DNA of 64,000 nucleotides from Acinetobacter radioresistens DSM 6976 = NBRC 102413 = CIP 103788 (GCF_006757745.1 NZ_AP019740.1:2108001-2172000), one strand, 5' to 3'. Positions 10,369-19,741 are shown, numbered from the stretch's first letter. The notes: a model not told the origin generated them from the letters alone. Made by a program: numbers and translations.

Positions 10369-10867
10369 GTAATCCTCGGCTGTTTTAGCAAAAGTAAATG
10401 TTGAGAAAAGCTATGATAACTCTTCAATTAAAATTTTTTAGGTGCCTTATCTTGCAATGGGTATGGCATTTGGGTCAAGTCACAATTACCTTTGGAGACG
10501 TAAAAAAGCGTAAAAACCGTGAAATGCAGAGTTCATAAAAAAATGTAACAGGGATCTTAGGGTAATTACTCTACTAGTTAACTGATATTTATATATTTAT
10601 TTTTATTAAAATTTTATGATTCAAATTCGGGTATTAAAGTCAGAAAACCTGAACCGGTACTGAAGTGATTTAAAGGCTGGTAGCTTAAGTTTTAAAGTAT
10701 GACTGTACAGATCAAAAATGTCATTTAAGACACAACCAGAACAGCTTATTCAGCTTTTAGCTTACAAGAAACCAGCATTCTGGCCTTAAAACGCTTTAAC
10801 ACAATCAAATTTTCTAATGTACTTTAAATCTAAAAAGCATGCCTAGATAGCATGCTTTTTATATTCA
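10369..10867. other. Intergenic region upstream of etfB
   Basis: About 500 bases without an open frame of interest. It must hold the etfBA promoter (leftward) and contains the lysE-side terminator at 10832-10860. No further structure is evident to me. Confidence 0.55.
10832..10860 (-). terminator. Terminator of the LysE-family gene
   Basis: AAAAAGCATG - 9-base loop - CATGCTTTTT, a perfect 10-base stem eight bases past the stop of the exporter gene, with a T-run in the leftward direction. Confidence 0.85.
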
Positions 10868-11473
10868 TCAGTTCACTAGAAGCCAAGTGGCCGCCATTGC
10901 AAGCAATCCACCCGAGGTTCCATCAATCCATTTCTGTTTTTTTGCATCAATGGAAGTTTTTTGTGTAATTTTGGCAAAGACCATACTTAAACTGCAATAT
11001 ACAATAAAAATGAGCCCAATAAAGATAAAGGATAAAATTAAGCCCTGACTTACTGTATTTTGTGTTTTATCAATGAACTGGGGAAGAATAGCAAAATAGA
11101 TCAGCATTCCTTTTGGGTTCAGTAAAGCCGTAAAGAACCCCTTCCTGACCGAATTTGTATGAGGTATCTCTTCAACTGTCACTTTTTTCTGATTAAACAC
11201 AGACTTCAGCAAATTAAAAGCCAGATACAACAGATAGGCAATTCCTATATAGCGGATCGTATCAAACAGCAAGGGTGAAGATACAATAATTGCTGCGATT
11301 CCTAAAGCAACCAGAACTGAATGAATCAGATAGCCAAAACATATACCAAAAGTTGCCATCATGCCTGCTTTTGCATCTTTACCCATGACTTGTGACAAGA
11401 TAAACAGCATATCTGGTCCAGGTGTGAAAATCAGGGGAAGCACAGTCAATGCAAAGAGTACAAATACAGACAT
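10868..11473 (-). CDS. LysE/RhtB-family amino acid exporter
   Basis: Inner membrane exporter of 201 residues with about six helices. It has the family hallmarks FTPGPDMLFI near the N-terminus and LLNPKGMLIYFAILPQFI in the middle. Family members export homoserine, threonine, lysine, leucine or similar; the substrate here is not readable. AGGAAA precedes the ATG. It is divergent from an Lrp-family regulator across 115 bases, the classic arrangement of an exporter controlled by an amino-acid-sensing Lrp/AsnC protein that binds the exported substrate. Confidence 0.9.
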   Translation of the reverse strand: MSVFVLFALTVLPLIFTPGPDMLFILSQVMGKDAKAGMMATFGICFGYLIHSVLVALGIAAIIVSSPLLFDTIRYIGIAYLLYLAFNLLKSVFNQKKVTVEEIPHTNSVRKGFFTALLNPKGMLIYFAILPQFIDKTQNTVSQGLILSFIFIGLIFIVYCSLSMVFAKITQKTSIDAKKQKWIDGTSGGLLAMAATWLLVN

Positions 11474-11558
11474 TTTCTTTTTCCTGTTGAATGTCCTGAA
11501 TCAGGAAAATAAGTATCTACAAAAAGCTGTAAAATAGGATTTCAAATATTTTATAATA

Positions 11559-11620
11559 AGAATTAATTTTCGAATAAAATTCTAATTTATGAAACAAGAT
11601 TCTAAATTAATTCGAATAAA
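11559..11620. promoter_or_regulatory. Repeat pair at the lysE/lrp divergent promoter
   Basis: TTCGAATAAA occurs at 11569-11578 and again at 11611-11620, each preceded by AATTAAT, 42 bases apart (four helical turns). The first copy sits inside an inverted repeat with arms AGAATT/AATTCT (11559-11583). The second copy lies within the first codons of the regulator gene. Candidate autoregulatory sites for the Lrp-type protein. Confidence 0.4.
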
Positions 11621-12083
11621 GCTAGATCGCATCGACAGAAATATCATTCAGGCATTACAAAAGAATGCCCGTATCCAAAATAATGATCTGGCCACAGTCA
11701 TTGGACTATCCCCCTCTTCGTGTTTACGACGAGTCAAACTGCTTGAAGAAGCTGGCATTATTCAGCATTACACTACTGTCGTAGATATGCAGAAAATCGG
11801 TTTTCAACTGATTTTATTTTCACGAATCTGGCTGGTTGGGCAGGATGCTGAAACTATCGATACTTTTATTTGTGCAATGAAAGAACTGCCCCAAGTAATG
11901 GAGTGCTATATTATTTTGGGTGAATGTGATGCAATGCTTAAAGTTGTAGTACCTGATCTGGAGAGTTACCGAAAATTTCAATCTACACATCTGACTAAAA
12001 AGAATGGTATTACAAGCGTAAAAACAGATTTACCTAGTCAAATTATTAAACAAAGTTTTCAGTTGCCTCTTGATGACCTTTGA
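11589..12083 (+). CDS. Lrp/AsnC-family transcriptional regulator (exporter-linked)
   Basis: 164 residues with the standard two-part layout. An N-terminal helix-turn-helix begins KLDRIDRNIIQALQKNAR, with recognition region DLATVIGLSPSSCLRRVKLLEEAG. A C-terminal RAM/ligand domain includes VMECYIILGECDAMLKVVVPDLESY. Lrp proteins form octamers or hexadecamers and respond to amino acids. Its divergent position suggests it controls the LysE-family exporter, and repeats flanking its start suggest autoregulation. The ATG lacks a clear ribosome site, so the start is less certain than the gene. Confidence 0.9.
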   Translation: MKQDSKLIRIKLDRIDRNIIQALQKNARIQNNDLATVIGLSPSSCLRRVKLLEEAGIIQHYTTVVDMQKIGFQLILFSRIWLVGQDAETIDTFICAMKELPQVMECYIILGECDAMLKVVVPDLESYRKFQSTHLTKKNGITSVKTDLPSQIIKQSFQLPLDDL

Positions 12084-12407
12084 TTTTAGCTCGACTTAGA
12101 TTCCTGAATGATGGCATATGGCAGTATTTATTTTGCTTCATCTAATGACTGTTCCTTGAAGCAATATTTTCCTCTTACATTATTGAAGGAATTCTGTTTT
12201 GTGAGTATATAAATCAGCCACTCTTTCTCTTAAGAGACAATCAGAAACTGCTCTTTTAAATAATTATTTTAGTCAAAATATGGGGCATGTTTTGTATAGG
12301 GGTATCCTTAAGTAGCATCCTTGCCCGATGCTCAGTTGGAAGTTTCATTAATAAGCTTAACTACTTTTTTCCTTATAGCTTACTGTTCAAATCCAATGTC
12401 TATAATT
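12084..12407. other. Gene-free stretch between convergent genes
   Basis: 324 AT-rich bases between two converging genes. I see no strong terminator hairpin, small RNA or repeat here. Confidence 0.5.
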
Positions 12408-12779
12408 TCAAGTAATATAATTTTCTAAAAAATCGCGATGTACATGACTCAAAGCAATCAATTCATATTGAGACAGCCCAAATATTCTCCATACTTCTAT
12501 AAAGTCTTCTTTTAAGTCTATAGGCATTAGAGCATGAGCAGTTTCTTGCCACTTTTGATCTGAAATCCAGAGATAAGTTTGCAAGGTATCAGAATGCATA
12601 GCCTGAATTTTACCCTCGACATTGATTCCCTGAACCAGGGTATGAGCAGGCAGCGCCGCTTCAATAGTAGGTAAACTGATTTCTACAAAATGTTTGACCT
12701 GACGTAAGCCATACCCAGCAAATATATCTTTCTGTGCCGAACTTAGCTCATCATATTTCTGTTGAATATTGACTATCAT
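12408..12779 (-). CDS. Hypothetical protein, 123 residues
   Basis: I do not recognise a family. The product is small, mixed acidic and hydrophobic, with no signal peptide or membrane segment. It starts MIVNIQQKYDELSSAQKDIF and ends SHVHRDFLENYIT. Amino acid usage is that of a normal soluble protein, and no competing frame is better, so it is probably a real gene. It lies downstream of xerC on the same strand but 178 bases away, so it may have its own promoter. The ribosome site (GGGGACC before the ATG) is poor. Confidence 0.6.
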   Translation of the reverse strand: MIVNIQQKYDELSSAQKDIFAGYGLRQVKHFVEISLPTIEAALPAHTLVQGINVEGKIQAMHSDTLQTYLWISDQKWQETAHALMPIDLKEDFIEVWRIFGLSQYELIALSHVHRDFLENYIT

Positions 12780-12957
12780 TTTAGGTCCCCATTTCTATTA
12801 AAATATTCCAGTGATGAGAAGAGAAACCGGTTCATTTTCCTATCTCGATCACTATAAAATTAAGCTGTTTTTATACTTGAAAAATTAAGTTTTGATTATT
12901 CTACAATAGTTCTAGTTTTAGGTCAGATGGATTTTAGTTATTCTTTTTAGAAACTAT

Positions 12958-13878
12958 TTATTTAATTTTAACAGCTCTGGGATGGGCCTGATCATAAATT
13001 TTAGCCAGATGGTCAAAGTCAATATGGGTATAAATCTGGGTGGTACTCAAATTACTATGGCCCAACATTTCCTGAACTGCTCGAAGGTCACCACTATTAG
13101 AGAGCATATGACTTGCAAAACAATGCCGGAGTAAATGTGGATGCAGATCAATATTTACTCCAGCCCGCAGTGCTTGTAACTTGACCCGGTTCTCAATTTG
13201 CCGGGGTCCCAGCTGGCCGCCTTTTTGACTGATAAAAACTGCCGAATCTGCATTAAATTGGCCTTGCCAGAGCCGATAGACTTCGAGCCACTTCAGCAGA
13301 CTCTCATAAGCTTGAGTACCAAATGGTACAATTCGGGTCTTGTTACCTTTACCTGTAATACGCAATAGTCGTCGATTAAAATCGATATCTTTCATACACA
13401 GACTTTGTAATTCTGTTAGGCGTAATCCGCTAGAGTAAAGTAGCTCCAGCATGGCTTTGTCACGCAGCCATAAATGCCGGTCCTGAAGTTTTTCAGGCGC
13501 CGGCTGGTCCAGAATCTGCTGCACCGTTTCAATATCTACCATGCCGGGCAATGGCCGTGGCTGCCGTTTAAGCTGAAAGTCATCTGCAGGATTAAAACCA
13601 AGATATTGACCCTGCTCAGCCCATTTCATGAACTGCCGTATGGCAGATAAATGGCGTTGCAGGCTGCTGGAGCTTAACTGCTCTCGTTCTACCTTTAAAG
13701 CCAAGTATTCACGCAAATCTGAAGCTTCAATACTGTTCAGCGGTAACTTCTTAACAGCACAGAAATCCAGAAAATCTTTTACATCACGTGCATAGGCACT
13801 TAAAGTATGGGCAGATTGATTCTGGATCTCTCGCTCTTTGAGCCACATAGAAAGCAAGTGTAATGCTTCAGGCTGCAT
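12958..13878 (-). CDS. xerC: Site-specific tyrosine recombinase XerC
   Basis: Resolves chromosome dimers at dif together with XerD; 306 residues. The SAM-like N-terminal core-binding domain (about 1-95) is followed by the catalytic domain. All six catalytic positions are visible: Arg153 (SSGLRLTEL), Lys177 (TGKGNK), His248 and Arg251 (HPHLLRH), His274 (LGHSNLSTT) and Tyr283 (QIYTH). It is the fourth gene of lptM-lysA-dapF-xerC, with 50 bases to dapF. In enterobacteria xerC also sits just after dapF, so this is conserved gene order and not a mobile integrase. Confidence 0.95.
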   Translation of the reverse strand: MQPEALHLLSMWLKEREIQNQSAHTLSAYARDVKDFLDFCAVKKLPLNSIEASDLREYLALKVEREQLSSSSLQRHLSAIRQFMKWAEQGQYLGFNPADDFQLKRQPRPLPGMVDIETVQQILDQPAPEKLQDRHLWLRDKAMLELLYSSGLRLTELQSLCMKDIDFNRRLLRITGKGNKTRIVPFGTQAYESLLKWLEVYRLWQGQFNADSAVFISQKGGQLGPRQIENRVKLQALRAGVNIDLHPHLLRHCFASHMLSNSGDLRAVQEMLGHSNLSTTQIYTHIDFDHLAKIYDQAHPRAVKIK

Positions 13879-13928
13879 CCTGCCCTCTCTGGGATTGAAT
13901 AGAACTTTTAATACTATTTAATTCGGTT

Positions 13929-14774
13929 TTAATTACTTTGAAAATAACGCAAATCCAAACGGCCTTCATAAACATTTGCTGTAGGACCTGTCATCCATAC
14001 CATATCACCCTCACGCCAGCCAATCTGTAACTTGCCACCCGCCAGCTCGACTTCCACTTCTGGGGCAAGCAGACCACGGCGCATGCCACTTACCGCAGCA
14101 GCACAAGCACCTGTACCACAGGCCAGTGTTTCTCCAGAGCCACGTTCAAAAACCCGTAAGCGCACCTGTTTTTCATTCAGGATCTGCATGAAGCCGACAT
14201 TCACACGTTCAGGGAAGCGTACATGTGATTCTACTTGTGGACCAATAGCTGCGACATCAGCAGTCAGTACATCTGGCACAATAGTTACTGCATGGGGATT
14301 CCCCATATTCACCACATCAATTTTAAGCAGTTGGTTGTTGCTCAGCTCTAGCGCATATAAAGGATCAGTTTCTTCTGTTACAAACGGAATGAGCTCTGGA
14401 GCAAATTTCGGATAACCCATATTAACCCGAACCCAGCCGTTTGGTCCCAGTTCCGGCTCGACAATACCAGATTTGGTCTGTACTTTAATTTTGGTTTTTG
14501 CGGTTAACTGGCGCTCATGCACAAAACGTGCAAAGCAGCGCACTCCATTACCACACTGCTCTACTTCTGACCCATCTGCATTAAAAATACGGTATTTAAA
14601 ATCAGCACTAGGTATGTCTGGTGGCTCAACAATCAGTAGCTGGTCAAAACCGATACCAAAGTGACGATCTGCCAGGCGTTGAATAGTAAGCGTATCGAAA
14701 TAGGCACGCTGGGTAATCAGGTCCACGACCATAAAATCATTACCCAGCCCATGCATTTTAGTAAATTCCAGCAT
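13929..14774 (-). CDS. dapF: Diaminopimelate epimerase
   Basis: Interconverts LL- and meso-diaminopimelate, giving the peptidoglycan cross-linking residue and the substrate of LysA; 281 residues. Both catalytic cysteines are present in their motifs: Cys74 in EQCGNGVRC and Cys219 in ACGTGACA. The N-terminal [12 protein letters not shown] is characteristic. It follows lysA by nine bases, so the meso-DAP producer and consumer are co-transcribed. Confidence 0.97.
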   Translation of the reverse strand: MLEFTKMHGLGNDFMVVDLITQRAYFDTLTIQRLADRHFGIGFDQLLIVEPPDIPSADFKYRIFNADGSEVEQCGNGVRCFARFVHERQLTAKTKIKVQTKSGIVEPELGPNGWVRVNMGYPKFAPELIPFVTEETDPLYALELSNNQLLKIDVVNMGNPHAVTIVPDVLTADVAAIGPQVESHVRFPERVNVGFMQILNEKQVRLRVFERGSGETLACGTGACAAAVSGMRRGLLAPEVEVELAGGKLQIGWREGDMVWMTGPTANVYEGRLDLRYFQSN

Positions 14775-14783
14775 GTTTTTTAC

Positions 14784-16034
14784 TCACACTTCTGGTAACA
14801 GATGTTCACGTTCCCACAGCGACTCAATAGTCTCACGTTCACGCACTAGATATGCCTGATGATTATTTACCATAACTTCTGCTGCCCGCGCTCGTGTATT
14901 GTAATTAGAACTCATCACAAAGCCGTAAGCACCAGCACTCAGAACGGCCAGAAGGTCATCCTCTGCCAGCGCCAGTTTACGCTCTTTCCCTAGAAAATCG
15001 CCTGTTTCACAAATAGCACCTACGATATCCCATTCTTTTTCCTGAATATCCTGATGTGGTTCCACTGGTTGTATATCCATCCATGCTTCATAGAGTGCAG
15101 GTCGAATCAAATCATTCATTGCAGCATCAATGATAGCAAAATTACGGTGATTGGTTGGCTTGAGTAGATCTACTCTGGTAAGCAGTATACCTGCATTGGC
15201 TGAAATACTGCGGCCCGGCTCCATATAAACTTTCAGCCCCAGCTTTTGCAAAGCCGGTTTCAGGGCATCTGCATATTCCTGTACAGTCGGTGGCACTTCG
15301 TCTTTATAAGTTACGCCCAATCCGCCTCCAATATCGATGTGCTTGAGCTGTATCCCCAACCCATTAAGCTGTTCAATCATTAACATGACGCGCTCCAAGG
15401 CGTCTACAAACGGTTTGGTTTCAGTCAGCTGTGAGCCAATATGACAGTCAATCCCCACGATATTCAAATTAGGCAGTGAAGCTGCATACTGATAGGTTTC
15501 AAATACGCTATCTGAAGGTATACCAAACTTATTTTCTTTTAAGCCCGTTGAGATATAAGGATGAGTTTTTGCATCGACATCCGGATTTACCCGTAGGGAA
15601 ACAGGCGCCTTCTGACCCAATTTTTCAGCAACTTTCTGAATACGGTCAAGCTCGGCATGAGATTCAACATTAAAACAGGCAATTCCAACATTTAAGGCTT
15701 TTTCAATATCTGCTTCAGTTTTTCCAAGACCTGAAAATACTACTTTAGCCGGATCACCGCCAACAGCCAGAACACGAGCCAGCTCACCACCAGTGACAAT
15801 GTCAAAACCGGCGCCCAGTTTGGCCAACACACCCAGAACCGCAAGATTGGAGTTAGATTTTACGGCAAAACAGATCTGATGATCAATGAAGTCAAATGCA
15901 CGGTCCATATCTGTATAGTGTTTTTCAAAAGCCTGTTTTGAATAAACATACAAAGGTGTACCAAACTGCTGTGCAAGCTGCTTCAGTGAACATTGCTCTG
16001 CATGCAACACCCCATTGATGCGGGTAAAACTCAT
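14784..16034 (-). CDS. lysA: Diaminopimelate decarboxylase
   Basis: PLP-dependent decarboxylation of meso-diaminopimelate to lysine, the last step of lysine synthesis; 416 residues. The Schiff-base lysine is Lys59 in CFAVKSNSN. Also seen are HIGSQL, the glycine-rich phosphate loop (HIDIGGGLGV), the EPGRSI motif and the GAICETGDFLG segment supplying the active-site cysteine from the dimer partner. The ribosome site AAGGAT precedes the ATG. It is second in the operon, 23 bases after lptM. No lysine riboswitch is seen upstream. Confidence 0.97.
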   Translation of the reverse strand: MSFTRINGVLHAEQCSLKQLAQQFGTPLYVYSKQAFEKHYTDMDRAFDFIDHQICFAVKSNSNLAVLGVLAKLGAGFDIVTGGELARVLAVGGDPAKVVFSGLGKTEADIEKALNVGIACFNVESHAELDRIQKVAEKLGQKAPVSLRVNPDVDAKTHPYISTGLKENKFGIPSDSVFETYQYAASLPNLNIVGIDCHIGSQLTETKPFVDALERVMLMIEQLNGLGIQLKHIDIGGGLGVTYKDEVPPTVQEYADALKPALQKLGLKVYMEPGRSISANAGILLTRVDLLKPTNHRNFAIIDAAMNDLIRPALYEAWMDIQPVEPHQDIQEKEWDIVGAICETGDFLGKERKLALAEDDLLAVLSAGAYGFVMSSNYNTRARAAEVMVNNHQAYLVRERETIESLWEREHLLPEV

Positions 16035-16057
16035 GAATGTATCCTTATCTGTTCTGC

Positions 16058-16309
16058 TTATGGTGTAGGTTGAGTAGCTGGTTCAGCATCAGGTGCTGCA
16101 AAAGTCTCGCTTACTGGCTCGTCAGATTGCTGGGCTTGATGGGTATCGCTGGGCTTGCTTTGCTCGGGCGCGGTATTTGGATAAAGCAGATATCTTGCAC
16201 GTTTATCATAATTGGGATCATTGGGTAGCTGTAAAGCCCCTGACTGACCGCAACCGGCAAGTAGAGTCGCCGTAACCAATACACTGATGTAGCAAACGAC
16301 AAGACGCAT
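16058..16309 (-). CDS. lptM: Small outer membrane lipoprotein LptM (YifL-like)
   Basis: 83-residue lipoprotein. The signal peptide ends in the lipobox LLAGC with the lipidated Cys20, followed at once by GQSGALQLPNDPN, the short conserved block of LptM/YifL proteins. The remainder is a Pro/Gln/Glu/Ala-rich, probably disordered tail. In E. coli LptM assists oxidative maturation of the LPS translocon LptD/LptE, and its gene also precedes dapF and xerC. The same neighbourhood here (lptM-lysA-dapF-xerC) supports the assignment. AGGTGG lies just before the ATG. Confidence 0.85.
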   Translation of the reverse strand: MRLVVCYISVLVTATLLAGCGQSGALQLPNDPNYDKRARYLLYPNTAPEQSKPSDTHQAQQSDEPVSETFAAPDAEPATQPTP

Positions 16310-16400
16310 CTGGCCACCTATTCGATAATTTCCATAAAGTATACTGTGATCAATATTTTGACCATAGTGTTTCAGGCTATAGAGATTAAAGCGAGATGAA

Positions 16401-16431
16401 AAAAAACGCCAGTTCTAAACTGACGTTTTTT
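16401..16431 (-). terminator. Terminator of cycA
   Basis: AAAAAACG-C-CAGTT-CTA-AACTG-A-CGTTTTTT hairpin 16 bases after the cycA stop, with one internal mismatch and a T-run in the leftward direction. Confidence 0.85.
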
Positions 16432-16446
16432 AACAGTTACTGCAAA

Positions 16447-17850
16447 TTATGATTTCTTGCTTTTAGTAAAGAAGTAGCCAATGGCCAGAATAATCAGCCA
16501 CAACGGGCTAACCTTGAGCGCCTGGAATGTATCTGCTTCCAAGGACAATACATAAACCATCCCAATAAAGAAAATAATGACCACCCAGCAGGTAAATACT
16601 CCACCTGGCAATTTGAAAATTGACTTGGCATGCAATTCCGGACGCTGTTTGCGGTAGTTAATATAACTCCACATAATGATGATCCAGACACAGATGAACA
16701 GAATAGTTGACAAGGTTGTTGCCAGCGTAAATGCCTGAACTGCGTTTGGAACAAAATACTGTAGAGCAGCTCCCAACAACAGACAGACAGCTGAGAAATA
16801 CAAGGCATTTGCCGGAATAGCGCGTGATGTCAGTTTACCAAACCAGCGTGGTGCCTGAGCTTCACGGGACAGGCCAAATAGCATCCGGCTGGTTGAAAAC
16901 ACACCACTGTTCATTGATGACATGACCGAAGACAGCACTACGAGGTTCATAATAATTGCAGCTGCTGCTACGCCTGCTTGACTGAACAGGTTTACAAACG
17001 GGCTGATATTAGGATCAATCTTATTCCAAGGAGTAACTGACATGACAATCAATAGCGCCAGCACATAGAAAATAATAATCCGTATTGGAATTGAATTAAC
17101 CGCTTTAGGTAAATTACGCTCCGGGTCTTTAGTTTCAGCAGCTGTTGTACCGACCAGCTCCACGCCAACAAAGGCAAAAATTGCAATCTGGAAGCCTGCC
17201 AGGAAACCGCTCATCCCTGTGGGGAATAGACCATCATGTGACCACAAGTTAGTAAAGGAAGCTACTTCACCTGCTGTTGAAGTAAAGCCAGTAAAGATCA
17301 TCCACAGACCTACGGCAATCAGTACTACAATGGCAATAATCTTGATCAGGGCAAACCAGAATTCCATCTCGCCAAACAGTTTTACGGTAACCAGATTCAG
17401 CCCCATAATAAAGACAATTGACGCAATACTGATCAATACACCTTCTAATGGTGTAAAAGGTAGGCCATTATTAAAGAATTGCAGGTAGTAAATAATTGCG
17501 GATAAATCAGCAATCCCTATAGTGATCCAGCATAGCCAGTAAGTCCAGCCAACAAAATAACCTGCCCAAGGACCGATCAAATCAGCAGAAAAATCAATAA
17601 ATGATTTATAGTGCAGATTAGAAAGTAGCAGTTCTCCTAATGCACGCATCACTAAAAAGACCATTACCCCGATGATCATATAAATGAATAAAATGGATGG
17701 TCCTGCCAAACTGATCGTTTTCCCTGATCCCATGAATAAACCGGTACCAATAGCACCGCCAATGGCGATCAGCTGCAGGTGACGGTTCGATAAACTCCGT
17801 TTTAGCTCTCCCTCCTCTTCTGGAATAGAGCTATGCATTTGGTTAGACAT
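16447..17850 (-). CDS. cycA: D-serine/D-alanine/glycine:proton symporter
   Basis: Amino acid/polyamine/organocation-family importer, 467 residues with about twelve membrane helices. The N-terminal part (SNRHLQLIAIGGAIGTGLFM, then SGKTISLAGPS, MRALGELLLSNL, GPWAGYFVGWTYWLCWI) is closely similar to what I recall of E. coli CycA, well beyond general family resemblance. The family signature IGGAIGTGLF marks the substrate-binding unwound part of helix 1. It stands alone, divergent from radA. A related APC permease with different specificity remains possible. Confidence 0.85.
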   Translation of the reverse strand: MSNQMHSSIPEEEGELKRSLSNRHLQLIAIGGAIGTGLFMGSGKTISLAGPSILFIYMIIGVMVFLVMRALGELLLSNLHYKSFIDFSADLIGPWAGYFVGWTYWLCWITIGIADLSAIIYYLQFFNNGLPFTPLEGVLISIASIVFIMGLNLVTVKLFGEMEFWFALIKIIAIVVLIAVGLWMIFTGFTSTAGEVASFTNLWSHDGLFPTGMSGFLAGFQIAIFAFVGVELVGTTAAETKDPERNLPKAVNSIPIRIIIFYVLALLIVMSVTPWNKIDPNISPFVNLFSQAGVAAAAIIMNLVVLSSVMSSMNSGVFSTSRMLFGLSREAQAPRWFGKLTSRAIPANALYFSAVCLLLGAALQYFVPNAVQAFTLATTLSTILFICVWIIIMWSYINYRKQRPELHAKSIFKLPGGVFTCWVVIIFFIGMVYVLSLEADTFQALKVSPLWLIILAIGYFFTKSKKS

Positions 17851-18349
17851 TTTTAATTTCTTCTTAAAACATTTTGCAACAAACTTAGCTCAAAACTCAT
17901 CTAAAACAAAAATTATTTTTCACTCGGCAACATTCTTTTGAACATTAATTAACCAGAGAATTAATTTTATTTTTTCATATAGTTTAATTTTCATATAATA
18001 TTTAATAGTCTTTTTTTAAATTTAATATATTAATTAAATAGTTATATATAAATTATCCCTATATTTCCATTAAATAATAACTTTAAATCACTTCGACTAA
18101 TTATTGTGTTTTTCCTAACACAATAATGGGAAAAATTTACTGCTATTTCTTATATTAAACATTCCTATTGCCAGACCTCCTATAAAACAACTTCTTTGTG
18201 CCCCACTTGGGTAGAATCCTTATAGTTCTGAAGAATATATAAATTGCTTTCTGACGACATGATCTAACGTTCTATATGTACGAAGCTTTCCGTTTCAGCA
18301 GCTTTATCTCTACAATAGAACCCTTTTCCAAAGGTTATATATTTCGATT
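17851..18349. other. Divergent cycA/radA intergenic region
   Basis: About 500 very AT-rich bases. It must hold the promoters of both flanking genes and contains one perfect 11-base inverted repeat (listed separately). No open frame is credible here. Confidence 0.6.
18100..18127. repeat. Perfect inverted repeat in the cycA-radA gap
   Basis: ATTATTGTGTT - TTTCCT - AACACAATAAT, arms of 11 bases and a 6-base spacer, almost midway between the two divergent starts. It lacks a T-run and is far from any stop codon, so a protein-binding site is likelier than a terminator. Confidence 0.6.
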
Positions 18350-19741
18350 ATGGCTAAAGCAAAAACGGTTTATCGCTGCGAACAGTGTGGAGCAGACCAT
18401 TCAAAATGGGCAGGTCAATGCTCAGAATGTGGCGAATGGAACAGCCTGACAGAAGTTGTGGTAGAACCTGCCGTGAATCACCGTGCCAAACCGAATTTAG
18501 GAGGCGGTTATGCCGGACAAGCTGCCAATATCACGACTTTAAACAAAGTCTCGGTCTCTCATGAAACGCGCCTGCCGACTGGTATTGGTGAGTTCGACCG
18601 AGTCCTCGGTGGGGGTCTGGTTACAGGCTCTGTTGTCCTGATCGGTGGTGATCCGGGTATTGGAAAATCCACTATTTTGCTACAGACTGCGACACATATG
18701 GCAAGTGCAAACAGCGCTGCGCTCTATGTTACAGGTGAAGAATCACTTTCGCAGGTTGCGTTACGCGCTCAGCGTCTAGACCTGCCGACTGACCGGCTAA
18801 AGGTTATGGCTGAAACATGTGTTGAAAGAATTTGTGAAGTTCTTGCCCATGAGCGCCCGGCGGTTGCCATTCTTGATTCTATCCAAACTTTATACACTGA
18901 GACCTTGCAGTCTGCCCCAGGCGGTGTCTCGCAAATCCGTGAATCAGCTGCCTTATTGACTCGTTTTGCTAAAAATAGTGGAACAGCATTATTTTTGGTT
19001 GGTCATGTGACTAAAGAAGGCGCATTGGCCGGGCCTCGTGTACTTGAACATATGGTCGACTGCGTACTGTATTTTGAAGGTCAGTCAGATTCACGTTACC
19101 GCATGATTCGTGCAGTCAAAAACCGTTTCGGTGCTGTCAATGAGCTGGGCGTATTCGGGATGACAGATAAAGGCCTGCGGGAAGTAGCCAACCCCTCTGC
19201 AATTTTCTTGAGCCGTTACGATGAAGCTATTCCTGGATCAATTGTTATGATTAGCCGTGAGGGCACCCGACCTTTATTGGTCGAGGTACAGGCTTTGGTC
19301 GATGACGCTCATGGGCAGCCACGGCGGGTTGCTCTGGGTCTCGAGCAAAACCGTTTAAATATGCTGCTGGCAGTAATGCACAGGCACGGCGGTGTACAAA
19401 CCTCGGGACAGGATGTTTATGTGAATGTAGTGGGCGGTTTAAAAATTACTGAAACAGGTTCTGACCTGGCAGTACTTCTGGCATGTGCATCGAGTTTGCG
19501 TGGTAAAGCTCTCCCCCAACAACTGGCTGTATTTGGCGAAGTCGGCTTGTCTGGGGAAATCCGTCCAGTTCCCAATGGGCAGGAACGTCTTAAAGAAGCG
19601 GCCAAACATGGGTTCAAGTACGTAATTTTACCTCGAGCCAATGCACCACAGAAACCGGTACCTGGTGTTCAGGTGATTGCGGTGGCCCGGTTACATGAGG
19701 CTTTAAGCGAAGCGCTACAGCTGAGTGATGAACTGTCTTAA
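18350..19741 (+). CDS. radA: DNA repair helicase RadA (Sms)
   Basis: RecA-related branch-migration helicase used in recombination; 463 residues. In order: a four-cysteine zinc finger (Cys10, Cys13, Cys24, Cys27), the Walker A motif GGDPGIGKST at 99-108, the RadA-specific KNRFG motif at 257-261, and a C-terminal Lon-protease-like domain (VNVVGGLKITETGSDLAVLLA onward). The length matches the family. It appears monocistronic; the next gene starts 106 bases later. Confidence 0.97.
   Translation: MAKAKTVYRCEQCGADHSKWAGQCSECGEWNSLTEVVVEPAVNHRAKPNLGGGYAGQAANITTLNKVSVSHETRLPTGIGEFDRVLGGGLVTGSVVLIGGDPGIGKSTILLQTATHMASANSAALYVTGEESLSQVALRAQRLDLPTDRLKVMAETCVERICEVLAHERPAVAILDSIQTLYTETLQSAPGGVSQIRESAALLTRFAKNSGTALFLVGHVTKEGALAGPRVLEHMVDCVLYFEGQSDSRYRMIRAVKNRFGAVNELGVFGMTDKGLREVANPSAIFLSRYDEAIPGSIVMISREGTRPLLVEVQALVDDAHGQPRRVALGLEQNRLNMLLAVMHRHGGVQTSGQDVYVNVVGGLKITETGSDLAVLLACASSLRGKALPQQLAVFGEVGLSGEIRPVPNGQERLKEAAKHGFKYVILPRANAPQKPVPGVQVIAVARLHEALSEALQLSDELS

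Noticed and set aside
12958..13878. Tyrosine recombinase as a sign of a mobile element
   Set aside because: It is in the conserved dapF-xerC neighbourhood and has XerC features; no att-like repeats or cargo genes surround it.
16035..16057. Lysine riboswitch before lysA
   Set aside because: The lptM-lysA gap is only 23 bases and the leader before lptM is short; no riboswitch-like folding is visible.
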